Source of the DNA: Magnetococcus sp. PR-3 | GTDB lineage: Bacteria > Pseudomonadota > Magnetococcia > Magnetococcales > Magnetococcaceae | Length of the DNA stretch: 64,000 nucleotides | Direction: 5' to 3' | NCBI RefSeq assembly: GCF_036689865.1 | Contig: NZ_JBAHUQ010000001.1 | Location: 1-64,000 of the forward strand | In this document: positions 10,124 to 20,500 of the stretch, one piece after another | Layout of the letters: each line of letters starts with the position of its first letter | Numbering within the stretch: the first letter of the stretch is position 1 | Translations under genes and position numbers: made by a program | The notes under the pieces: model-generated | Told to the model about the DNA's origin: nothing | The model's database searches: none | What the model saw: the letters and a program-made list of their open reading frames with translations, nothing else

Positions 10124-10300
10124 AATCCAATGTCACGAACCCCAGGACGGACTCATCAAGTCCTATTAGCGTGAAACAGCGTGATTTCTATTTTCACCAC
10201 TCATTTAAAAGTGCAACCTCCGCTTTTACAGTATGGTGGGGCGTGGTCGCCTATATTTGGCCCGCCCAATTCTTACAAAAACAAAAACGTTGCCTTCCCG
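10124..10300 (+). repeat. Dispersed repeat B, copy 1 (transposase 3' end remnant)
   Basis: Strongly similar to 44638-44800 (shared GGACGGA-TCA-TAAGTCCTATT and TGGGGCG-GGTCGCCT segments). It decodes as DGLIKSY-stop-RETA, the degenerate end of a transposase whose better-preserved C-terminus is at 47335-47516 (DGIIKSYYRETA). The copy continues beyond the coding end, so part of the element's non-coding edge is included. Confidence 0.7.
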
Positions 10301-10326
10301 CTGGCGCCACTGCCCATCTGTTTATG

Positions 10327-11481
10327 TTAGAACAGGGTTATAAACGTGATTAGATCCAAAGAGAATAGGGAAACTGGCCAGAACAGAATTTTAACCATCA
10401 GGTGATCATCTTGATGTAACCAGCGTGTTATTCTATTTCCTTCTGACAGGCAATAGTGTGTATTCAGGGTCAAGAATACTATTATAGAGTAAATCAGAAC
10501 ATAGAAATACTCTATGTAGAAAAACTCGCTAACAGGATAGTTTTCCCTTAAAGAACTGTGGGCAATGATAACTGTAAACAGAAGCGCTGAATACGCCCCA
10601 TAGACACTCAACACATTAAAGCCAGAAACATCCTGTGTCTCACTACTCAAGGTCGTCGCCATTAGAATGGCAAACAAAAGAGCCATAACCACTAACATCG
10701 GCACGAGAAAGATAATAAGTGGGTTTAAAATCTCCCTTTTAACAAGGATATTGAAGTTCAACTCAGGAAAAGCCTCTTGCCCCGCATACTCACTCAAGCC
10801 AAAATTGGTATCGTAATCATGAAAATCATAGGAATAGTAAGTATTCAATATATTCCAACCAGCCAGGGCAATACTATCGTCAATCCCAAAGATATCCATG
10901 ACGTCAGTTGACTTGTAGCTATCAAGAGCTGGTGTCAACACCACGTTATCTGCAAAATCGTTATGCCACATACGCAGATGAACGGTTTTGTAATCAAAAG
11001 GAAAATCCTTATAGCTATAGGACTGTCGGATATTTCTTTCAAAGTACCAGCCTATAGTTTCTGAGGAACCTACCCGTTTTCTATAAACCTCTTCTTGCAC
11101 GGCTGTATCAGCAGAATCAATGGATTCCGGCAAGACAAAGCCTCTTGAAATTCCATCATGCACGCCGTCGGTATATGTTTGCCAGATATAGCCGGTCAGA
11201 CTTACTTCAGACGCACTTTCAAAGCGAACAGATTGAATAAATAGCCCTGTTGGCACCACTTTAAGCGGCCAATCGTTCTTTACACTGGTCAAGCGCCACT
11301 TGGTGAGACTCTTATGAATGGATGCTTCATTCATAAGCTCTTTCGCGACTTTTCCGTCACCTGAAAGAACTTTCAAGTCTCGCAGATGATCAAGACTATA
11401 GAACATATACATTAACAATAGTGACAAAAGAAGAGAAGCCGTTGAAGAAAAAGCCCAGTATCGCTTGTGCGTATTTTTCAT
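10327..11481 (-). CDS. Membrane protein resembling a pentameric ligand-gated ion channel
   Basis: 384 residues from the ATG at 11481, chosen because AGGAG lies 7-8 bases upstream. An N-terminal membrane segment (about residues 9-30) is followed by a periplasmic domain of about 215 residues, then four C-terminal membrane helices (about 250-276, 285-311, 320-345 and 365-384). The periplasmic part has PTGLFIQSVRFESASEVSLTG and FPFDYKTVHLRMWH, which resemble the prokaryotic Cys-loop receptor ligand-binding fold (the FPFD motif). VKREILNPLIIFLVP matches the Arg-Pro entry to the first channel helix. The extra N-terminal helix is unusual for that family. It lies about 165 bp downstream of the broken symporter on the same strand. 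Alternative: an unrelated four-helix sensor protein. The family assignment is inference. Confidence 0.55.
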   Translation of the reverse strand: MKNTHKRYWAFSSTASLLLSLLLMYMFYSLDHLRDLKVLSGDGKVAKELMNEASIHKSLTKWRLTSVKNDWPLKVVPTGLFIQSVRFESASEVSLTGYIWQTYTDGVHDGISRGFVLPESIDSADTAVQEEVYRKRVGSSETIGWYFERNIRQSYSYKDFPFDYKTVHLRMWHNDFADNVVLTPALDSYKSTDVMDIFGIDDSIALAGWNILNTYYSYDFHDYDTNFGLSEYAGQEAFPELNFNILVKREILNPLIIFLVPMLVVMALLFAILMATTLSSETQDVSGFNVLSVYGAYSALLFTVIIAHSSLRENYPVSEFFYIEYFYVLIYSIIVFLTLNTHYCLSEGNRITRWLHQDDHLMVKILFWPVSLFSLDLITFITLF

Positions 11482-11646
11482 TTTAGACTCCTGATGATTC
11501 TTAACGTTTGATATCACAACTATTGCAACTTTGGTCGTGTCGCCGACAGGCTGACATTGTGTTTATTTACCGTTAGAGTTGGGCCATCTGACAACACATG
11601 AATGTGGATGAGATCATGGCTCTAATGGCATCTTGTTGTTCTCCAA

Positions 11647-12986
11647 TCAGTCACTCTGCAAGGCTCTCAACACAAGATCATCTCTTCCTTTAGCCTGCTC
11701 TACAACCGCTCCAGATAGGATTTGGTCTTCGATTTTATGCCTTGGCGCAATCAAACTCACAACAGCACAATTGCTGAGCATGTTATTCATCGCCCGCAGC
11801 GGTTCCAATAGAGGATCAATGATAATCAACAGCGTCAATACCACCTCTAAAGGCAAGCCAAGCGGCGTTAACACGAGGCCTAACTGACACAAAGCCGTGA
11901 TGCCGCTGGAGCCGACAGAAGCAACACCAGCTAAGATTGAGCCTATGATACTAATCAGCCACGGCTCCCATGCCAGAGTTAAATTGTAGAGTTGACTGAC
12001 AAATACGGATGCAATGGCAAAATAGAGTATGTAGGCGTTGCGACAAATCGTAATGCCTAAAGGAATTCCCCCCCCATACTGCGATGCCCCATGCGCAGAT
12101 AGTACTTCATCCCTTCGATGGCTGAGGGTACGGCGCCAAAGCTGTTACTGGCAGCAAGACTGATCAGTATAGGTTCCCGCATGTTGTACAGAACCCCGAA
12201 AACCGACTGCCTGCTACGGACAGAGAGCATAATCAAGAAAACAGCAAAGAGAAGCAGATCTGCCACCACTACGCTGATGGCCAGCTTTGCCAATACCTGT
12301 ATCGCTTCAAAGCTCACACCACCAATTTGACCAGCCAAAAGACAAATAAGAGCGATAGGAAGTGGGACCATCAACCACTGCATTAGGTACACAAAAGCTT
12401 CATTGATATTACTTAAAAGCTGAGTTAACAGACCGGTCTTATGGGAACTCATAGCGCCAAAGACCAGACCAAGCAGCACAGAAAAAAAGCAGACCTTGGG
12501 CACATCGTCGCCACTCATGGCAGCAAATAGGTTATGGGGGATAACTTTATCAATCAGCACAGCTACCAACGTGCGACCGGATTCCACAGACTGATCTTCC
12601 AGAAGCTTTATGGAAGCTTCTGGCATATAGGGTGATTGCTGAATGATCTCACCGATAGCTGAGCGTTGGCTTTGGTCTAAATTGCCTCCGGGATTACCCA
12701 ACACCCCGACGCAGATCCCTATGAATGCGACTAACACAAAAAGGACCAGATAGAGAAATAGCAATCGCCTCAGAATTTTCCGGCCTTTGGCACTGTGCAA
12801 AAGCTTACCGAGGTTAATGGAAATAGAGCTCAACAGAATGGGGATGACACATAAGGTGACTAGATTGATATAGATCAACCCAACTGGCTCCAAGTAAGGA
12901 ATCGCACCTTTTTCGTATAGGCCGATGTAGACCCCAATGAAGACGCTGATCATCAAGGTCCAGGGAGAAGTAAGAAAATTAGTCAC
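11647..12986 (-). pseudogene. Glutamate/dicarboxylate:Na+ or H+ symporter (SDF family), frameshifted
   Basis: The minus frame from 12986 begins MTNFLTSPWTLMISVFIGVYIGLYEKG and shows SDF (GltP/DctA) features: several hydrophobic helices and the ISLAASNSFGAVPSAIEGMKY region that corresponds to the SSSTLPT re-entrant loop. It stops at 12057 right after a G8 tract (C8 at 12068-12075 on the plus strand). In another frame the family continues at once: GIPLGITICRNAYILYFAIA, then SIIGSILAGVASVGSSGITAL and IIDPLLEPLRAMNNMLSNCA, ending at TGA 11647. One G more or two fewer would restore about 445 residues. The start overlaps the upstream binding-protein gene by 4 bp. It is either a pseudogene, a phase-variable gene or a sequence error. 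Confidence 0.8.
12068..12075 (-). repeat. G8 homopolymer at the frameshift in the symporter gene
   Basis: Eight consecutive G (minus strand) sit exactly where the reading frame of the symporter breaks. Such runs are prone to slippage. Confidence 0.8.
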
Positions 12987-13957
12987 ATCCTCCCCCCTAT
13001 CAGCTCTAAAGTACGTTGATTGTGGCTTACATTTTTGGGCATGTGGTTCTGGATGATCTCCTCCGGACTAAACCTCATGAAGCCACCATTTTCCAAATAC
13101 AGATTAATCAGGGATAAAAGGTGGGGGTGGTTAAGGTTCACCGCAATGACGATGGCATCTTTCAGGTCTTCCAGGACAACCGTTTTTAAGGTAATGGAGA
13201 GATTTGGCCGAGCGGAAATGATCTTTTTAATCTCCAACTCATCCCGATAGGCTGCCAGGATTTGTCCTTGAGAAACTGCCTTCAACGCCCCATCCCAGGC
13301 CTTAAAAGGAACAACCTCCATGTGAGGAAAGTACGTTTTGGCAAACTGTTCATAGGAGGACCCGCCAATCACCCCTAACCGGCCCTTTGTCTGCCGCAGC
13401 CATTGCCCGAGGGGCTGATTACGAGCCTGTTGTCTGGATAGGTGTTGGCGGTTAATCAACAAGCCTTGCCGCATAACCAAATAAGGTTTTGAAAAGTTAA
13501 CCCGAAGGGCCCGTTTAAAGGTTCGACTAATTTTAGACAGGGCCAAGTCCGCTTTTCCTTGAGCAACGCTTTCCACTAAGCCATTAAATGAACTAGGCTC
13601 TCTAACAAAAACTACCTTGACGCCCAACAGCGCTGCAAATCCCTTGATGAGATCCACATCAAACCCTTGCAGCACGCCCAGTTCATCTTTGTAGTAAAAA
13701 GGGGGCGTGTCTCTGTGGTAGATGGCCACACGCAGATAGCCACGCGCCTTAATCTGAGTAACCTCATCTTGAGCGATTTGCGTCTGTATCTTCTCGGGGC
13801 CCTCAGTTGTATCGAACTGGGCATGGGCTGCGAATAAATCACCAGAGATAATAATGCACAGCACCGCTGAAATGAGCGCGACTCTCCCAGGAAGCCCCCC
13901 TCTCCATAGGAAGACGTCCACCAACGCGAGACTTAGTCTTGAGCGTCTTCTTTTCAC
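12983..13957 (-). CDS. Periplasmic amino-acid-binding protein (SBP family 3)
   Basis: 324 residues with a long basic N-terminus and a signal peptide (GRVALISAVLCIIISGDLFAAHAQ). The body is a family-3 solute-binding protein: RGYLRVAIYHRDTPPFYYKDELGVLQGFDVDLIKGFA near residues 55-95, then QGKADLALSKISRTFKRALRVNFSKPY, the ligand Arg region, and GGSSYEQF and YRDELEI in the second lobe. Such proteins bind polar amino acids in the periplasm. The stop overlaps the start of the SDF symporter by 4 bp (ATGA), so the two are translationally coupled. SBP-family-3 proteins normally serve ABC importers, so pairing with a secondary carrier is uncommon. Confidence 0.85.
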   Translation of the reverse strand: MKRRRSRLSLALVDVFLWRGGLPGRVALISAVLCIIISGDLFAAHAQFDTTEGPEKIQTQIAQDEVTQIKARGYLRVAIYHRDTPPFYYKDELGVLQGFDVDLIKGFAALLGVKVVFVREPSSFNGLVESVAQGKADLALSKISRTFKRALRVNFSKPYLVMRQGLLINRQHLSRQQARNQPLGQWLRQTKGRLGVIGGSSYEQFAKTYFPHMEVVPFKAWDGALKAVSQGQILAAYRDELEIKKIISARPNLSITLKTVVLEDLKDAIVIAVNLNHPHLLSLINLYLENGGFMRFSPEEIIQNHMPKNVSHNQRTLELIGGRM

Positions 13958-14030
13958 GTGGACTGCCCATTGTTCATGCCAAACCAGCGTGAGCCAAATC
14001 TGCCACTAGATACAAAGCCTGGGAATGCCA

Positions 14031-14546
14031 TTAATTGTACTCCCCCAACCATTTGGGACGATCCGCATAGCGATCCCGGTTGGTTTGGTTTTCAGTATGC
14101 TCGTCTAGAGAGTCGCTCTCTTCCCCCAAAGCCTCATGAATTGCTTGGGTGGGCTTTCTATCCAAACATTTTTTTCTAGCGTCTAAGGTCTCCTGTTCAA
14201 TCTCCTCGGAGGTTAGATCGCGTTGCACATCATCATCGGCCATCAGTTTATCAATTATCGACAAACAGGCCTGAACCTCTTGATCGGTTACTTCATCCTC
14301 TTCTTGGTTTTGACGCTCCGGTTTAGGGGGAGGCGGCGATGCGTCATCAAACAGCGATCGGGCAAAGAAACTGCCCGGCAACGCATCAAGAATCTCACCG
14401 ATACTCTTCTCCTTTTCGGACTCAGCCTCTTCCACAGCTTCAGCCTTGGCGCTATCTACAACCGGCGCCTCCGATTCAGCTAGTACAGGCAGGGCGACCC
14501 ACAGAGAAATCCATATCACCACCCAACCAATCGCGCCGGCGTTCAT
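14031..14546 (-). CDS. Acidic exported protein coupled to the giant protein
   Basis: 171 residues from the ATG at 14546, which overlaps the TGA stop of the 7070-aa gene (ATGA), so translation is coupled. A signal peptide (MNAGAIGWVVIWISLWVALPVLA) is followed by a strongly acidic, low-complexity sequence (EAVEEAESEKEKS, a PPPPKP turn, then EEDEVTDQEVQ). There are two cysteines in the mature part (QACLS and KKCLD) that could form a disulfide. I do not recognise a family. The coupling suggests it is made in proportion to the giant protein, perhaps as a periplasmic chaperone or partner; that role is inference. Confidence 0.75.
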   Translation of the reverse strand: MNAGAIGWVVIWISLWVALPVLAESEAPVVDSAKAEAVEEAESEKEKSIGEILDALPGSFFARSLFDDASPPPPKPERQNQEEDEVTDQEVQACLSIIDKLMADDDVQRDLTSEEIEQETLDARKKCLDRKPTQAIHEALGEESDSLDEHTENQTNRDRYADRPKWLGEYN

Positions 14547-17500
14547 TTCCACCCCCACTTATGGTTAGGCGTTGTCGTTTCACACTCCGCCAATTGGATT
14601 CGATTAGGGGTTGTATTGTAGTTGAGACAGTAACCTGTTTTGTCATGGCGCAACCGTTTGTGCTTATCCCAATAGAACCTCAAATTTCTATTGGTCGCAC
14701 TACAAGAATGTAGACCGAGATTACCACCTCTGCCTTTACTATTGGGCTCCAAGCACAGATTGTAATAGTTGTTCTTTAGGCGGAAATACTTCATTTTTCC
14801 AGCACTTTTTCCTTCTTCATAGGGAATCACCTTCCAACTGCGACTACTCTCCCCATCCCGACCTGCAATCGTGCACTCATGTCTGCCATTCACATCCAGT
14901 CGCTCATAGTCCAAAGCCTGATTCCATATTTGAACATTTTCGCTGGGGATTTTGGTCAGTACAGGAATCGTATCCAACAGCTTCCAATCCCACTTCTGTT
15001 GAGCTTTCGTTTTGTGGCACTCCCCCAACTGAATTCGGTTGTTGCTGCTGTTATAGTCCAGGCAATAGCCCGATTGTTCATGACGTATGCGATCGAGCTT
15101 GTCCCACGAGAATTTTTGACTTTTAGTACTTTCATTACATGTACTCAGCTTCACCCACGACCCTCTCGACCAACTGGAGGGCTCCAGACAGAGCTCATAG
15201 TACCTATTGATCAGGCGGAAAAATGTAATGCTGTCGCCTATCATATCTTCTTTGACTGGCAAAACTTGCCAGCGACGGGAGCTTTGACCATCTTTACCGT
15301 GAAGCACGGTTTCATGACTCCCGTTCACATCCAAACGGGTATCAGGACGCGCCTTGGTCCAGAACTGCACATCCCCTTTGGGCAACTTACGGGCAACGGT
15401 AATTACAGTGTAGCGCAGCCCCCAACTCCATTTCTGTCGCGTCGCATTGTCCACGCAGTTCCGAAGCTCCACGAGTCCGCCGCGGGTACTTAAACCTACA
15501 CAATGGCCCGTCGCACTGTGGCGCATTCGCTTTTGCTTATCGATGTAGTAGACCTGCTCGTCGCTGGTCGGTCTGCAGGAGTAGACTGCCATCCGAGCAC
15601 CATGAACATCGCTTACTGGCTCAAAGCACTTTCTTTTATTCAGATTATAGAGGCGGAACTGGCGGTTCCCATCTTTACTGCCGTCACTGTGATAGACGCG
15701 GATCTGCCAGCCTCGGGTGCTGGCCCCATTGGATCCGTTTAGAATGGCATCATCTGCGCCGGTCACATCCAACCGTGTACTCGGTGACAGGTTATTCCAG
15801 ATCTGGACATCTCCCTTGGTGTAATATCTGTCGAGATACGGCACCTTTTGGTGATTGAAACGGAAATCCTGTTTGGTTGAGACTTGGTCGACGCACGTAT
15901 CCAACGTTAGCGTCTCATCATAGGCTGGATCAGCGCTGGGCAGGCTGAGACACAGTTTGGATTTGTCATGCACCAAGTGGAACCGGTCCTCCTTTTCCAT
16001 ACCGGTTTCCAACAAACGACCAGCCCCCTTGACCCAATCAAGGCTGAATCTCTGATCCCGCGAAAACGGTGTGCAGGTCTCAAATTTAGGCGTTTTATCG
16101 GCTACGCCTAGGCATTTATTTGGATCATCGCTTCTGCGAATGGTGCCATCGTTATAGATGGCAACAGCATGATCACAGAACCCCAGTTTGGCCCCGCTAG
16201 AACCTTCGATGACGCAGAAGTTGAACTTAACTGGCTTGAGGTGGGCTTCTTCATAGCTGGCTATCGGTTTGTAAGGTGATTTTTCGAACTGCTTAACGGT
16301 CGTTTCACTTTTGGGTTTATCCTCGCCATACACTTCAAACTCTTGCAGATTAATGTGCGACACACCCTCTTTAATCTGTTGAATACGGATGTAACGGGCA
16401 TAGGGCTTGTCGCCAAACTTGGACTCCACCACCGATATAGAACCATCCTTTTCCGGAAGGGTGACCGCGCGTAAATTTCCGGGCAGGCCGAAGAGGTTCT
16501 TTGCACTATAATTATCAAAGGTAGTGAAAGGATAGTTGGAGGCGTAAACCTGTAACCCTTTACTGTTACCCGCCTTACCAGGCTGATTGGTCAATGAAAG
16601 CCGAACGCCGCTGATAGCGTAATGACTGCCTAAATCGATATCCAACCAGGGATAGTCTGAACCTGTACGGTTGACGCCACCCTTATTCAAAGAACCATCA
16701 ACGGCGCCTGCGCCACTGGACCCATCGCTGAAGATTGCTTTTTTATGACGAGACAGCAAAACACTGCCTTCATCCAACGCTTTGACGATTCCACCCGGCT
16801 TATCCACCTTAACCAGCACCATCAATTCAGAAAGATTAAAGTGTATGTTCTTCTTGGGTGATTGAAGGCGGACATAACGCCCAAGTTTTGGTTCGGAGAA
16901 TTTATAGGCGTAGTAATCTTCCGCTTTGGATTTACTCAACTCGATCGATTTATCGATCAGCTTGGAATTTCCACTCAATGCCAGATAATCCTTTTCCCAG
17001 AACGGCACTTGGGAAATAAGAATCTGCGCGCCTAACAAGCGATTTTGACTACGCTCCGTTTCATTGAAATTGTAAAGAACCACTTTATCAATGGGGTAGA
17101 CTCCACCCAAATCCACTTCCCACCACGGATAGTTCTCTTTCTTGGTGAAAACGATACCATCACCCATTTGGCTTATTACGCCATCGTTACCATTTTCAGC
17201 ACCACGTTTGTGTGTGTGTGCACTAATAACCCGGGACGGTTTATTGGCCGCCACATTGGTGTAATAGGTCAACTTTGGCTTGGCCTTTTGTTTGGGGTTT
17301 CGACTAAGCACCTCGATCTCTGCCAAAGCGATATCTTTATGGGTGGGCTGTTGAATGCGTACATATCGCACCACAGAGCCATCTAAATCCTGCTCAATAA
17401 TCTGATTACCACTGTTAATCGCGTAGCTTTTGATATGCTCCATGACCGGATCCAGTTGCTGCATCCCTTCCTTTTTAAAGGGTACGCTGGACATCAACAA

Positions 17501-20500
17501 CTCTGCGCCGGATAAGTTATATCCGTCGTGATTGGTGATGGCGATTTTATCCACCGCATAGTAGTCACCAAGATCCACCTGCCACCACATCGTCTGTGCG
17601 GCAGAAAGGTGCGTTCCCCATGATTTAGTCTGTGCATCAAACGCGGTCATTCGGACCCCATCCACCGCCTGCGATCCCCTTTGACCATGGGATAGGCTGG
17701 CTTTTTTATTTCGAGCCACGTTAGTGAATGGGGTGGCTTTCCTAATTCTAGAGCGAGACAAAGATTTACGCCCAAACACGGCCAGCTCACCCAGAGACAA
17801 AACGCCCTTGCCCTCCATCACAGCCATCACATAGCGCGCGCGTTTAGGCGCACTGGACTCCGTTTTCTCGATTTTGAACGATCTTCCCCGACCTCCCATG
17901 TCGAGACTTTCGGTCAGGCGATGGATTCCAGACTCAGATGCCAAACCAGAAAGGGGGACATGGATGGTGGTCTTTTTAACATGGGTCTGGGCAAAGGGCT
18001 GCTCAGATAGAATAACCTTCACCTTTTTGGAGACTGCACGACCAAAAAGATCTACTCGATCGATATCGTAGTAATCTCCCAGGTCAACCATAACCCATGG
18101 GGCTAATTGGCGTGCCGATGTTACCTGGTCATTGGCGCTACCATTGGATAAAGCAGCTACCGACCCCTTTTCGGTTGAACTCATCTTGACCGTCTTCTTC
18201 AGGACAAGGTTGGTTTCATGATGTATCGAGAAACCATGGGCGTTAGCATGGCCGCAATCGATGAATTTCAAAAGGCTGTCTTCCCAAACCATGCACCCTT
18301 TGCCCTCCATCTGTTCCATGGCCCCCTCTGCGAACCGATAGCGTCTTGCCCGACGACCGTCACACACATATCCGGTGACATATCCATCCACATGACCAAA
18401 ACAGATATTGCCCCGCCCGATTCTGACGCGTGTGGTTCCAAAGAAGGTATGCTGGCTGGAATCCCCAATACATGGAAGCGCATCAACAACCTTAAAGCTG
18501 CCTTTTCGCTTGATTTTCGGATGCTTCTTGCTGGTAAGGGTCAAGCAGTTGTCCGTACCTTTCAGTTTTACCAGCAAGTTCATGCCGCCATTGGGCATGC
18601 CCATCTTAAGATCATTGGCCCACTGTTTCTCTTTCTCTGCCAACTCTTTGCGATAGGCTTCCCGGAGTTGACGCGCCTCCTCACCTTGAGCTTTTAGATC
18701 CTCTTCACTGATCACCTGGGAAGCGATATATGCAGGCAAATGAGGCGCTTTGCTCTGCTGGTACCCCACCTCCTGGTTGCGGAATATACCCATGAACAGT
18801 TTGCTAATCCCCGACACATCGGTTTTGCTGGGATCACCAATATTGAAGCCTAAATTAAACTCAATATCATTGTGATCCCAAAAATCTCCCTCAATATGGA
18901 GTTGTCCTTGGGTATCGGTGATATTGGCCGCCAATGTCCCTTTGAGAGCAGCCCGTTTTACATTGAAGTTGGCCTTTCCAATGGTGCCCTCAACCAGCGC
19001 ATTAACCAGGTCTGATGTTGCTTTATTGAGTTTCTGCACGGTATCCAGTGAGACCTTAGCCATCTCTACATTGGCTTTCGCCACCGCATAGGGAACAAGA
19101 TAAACACTAACTTGAGGGGATAGATCCACAGGATAGTTCTCAATGGCCGCCTGGGCCGCCTTCAGTACTTTTAAGGCCTCTCCCAATGCAACCTTCATCA
19201 CTTCAAGAGCGAGTTCCACACCCTTCTCTGCAATCCACAGAAAAGGGGACTGTATTTTAACCCATGGCCAGGGACTCTTCTCTGCCTTCAACCGTTTGCG
19301 TCTCAGGTCATCTCTGGTCGATGAATAATGGTTTACTTCTGACTGAAGTCGATCAACCACTGATTGGGATTTCCTAATAATCGCGCCACCCTTCATCAAC
19401 ATCTTCTTTACGCGCTTACGAGCAGCATCGAGTTTGGCTTCCAGATTCCTAACCTCATCCTCCGCCACGGCCAATACCCGCCTTGCATTTGCAACCTGTT
19501 GGTCAACGGTCTCTTTACCTGCATCGATACCAAAGCCGATGCGTTTTTGCAGCCAGTCGGTCAAACCTTCGCCTTCCATATAGGCCAAATATTCAATCTT
19601 CTTGGGCTGTGCCAGTGAGCCCCCTTCTGACCAGACAGTCAGATTAGAATCGAACAGCCCGCCTAGTTTGTCCTCGGTCTTAAACGCAAAGTGATCGGGG
19701 AAGATGGTCAGAAGGACTGATTTCTTCAGATTAAACAGTTCTGTATTGGTCTTCAGTATGAAGGCTTCTTGGCCGTTAATATCGGCGAGGTTTAATGCCC
19801 CAGACCCGTGGAAAGGCAAGTGCCCCAAAGCGAAGCCGCCTTTAAGTTTGTCCAGATCAAGGGTCAGTCCTGGGCTGCGCAAAAAGTTTTTGTAACTCTT
19901 ACCAAACGCTTTGATAACCGTCGGTTCGGCCAATGCATCAACAAACCCCTTGGCGCTACTCCAGTCCAGCTCGGTCACCGCAACAGCGTCCGGCATTTCA
20001 TGACCATGAATGGTATGCTGGAAGGCGAGTGAGATACCTTTGTTGCCAGAAAAGAACTCTTTGGCCGCCCCTTGGAATCGAACACCGGTAATCAGCAAGG
20101 GATTCACCCCCTTGACAAGATCTACCACGGGCTGGGGAACCCCTACAGCCGTGACCACCGACTCTACCGACTTATCCAGCTCCGTTTTAAAGCCCACATC
20201 CAGCACGAAATCGTTATTAGAGCTCGTCAGCGCCACACCTTTCTTGGTGCCAGCTTTGATATGTAGGTCGTACACATTCTCAAGCTTTTTACCCATCTCA
20301 AAGGTCGCTTGGTCCTTGCTTAGGATAATCTCGAACTTTTCATCGTTGATGCCTTGAAATCCAGAGCGAGCCTTGATTTTAAAGTGGGGGATGGATTTGA
20401 TATTGGCTTGAATATCAATGATGCCGTCTTTTAACTGCATGGGTCCAAGTTTATAGGGCTTGATTTCCCCCTTGAGTATCAGACCATCTGACAAGGTAAG

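Larger units (their letters stand above)
9784..10326. other. Gene-poor region with terminator and two multicopy repeat remnants
   Basis: No complete gene is visible. A short plus-strand frame reading GRCMLVLLQGQKGFHGITVT ends just before a strong hairpin (9943-9968) and could be the tail of a lost gene. After the hairpin come two repeats also found near 44.6 and 47.2 kb (separate entries). The region looks like debris of transposition. Confidence 0.6.
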
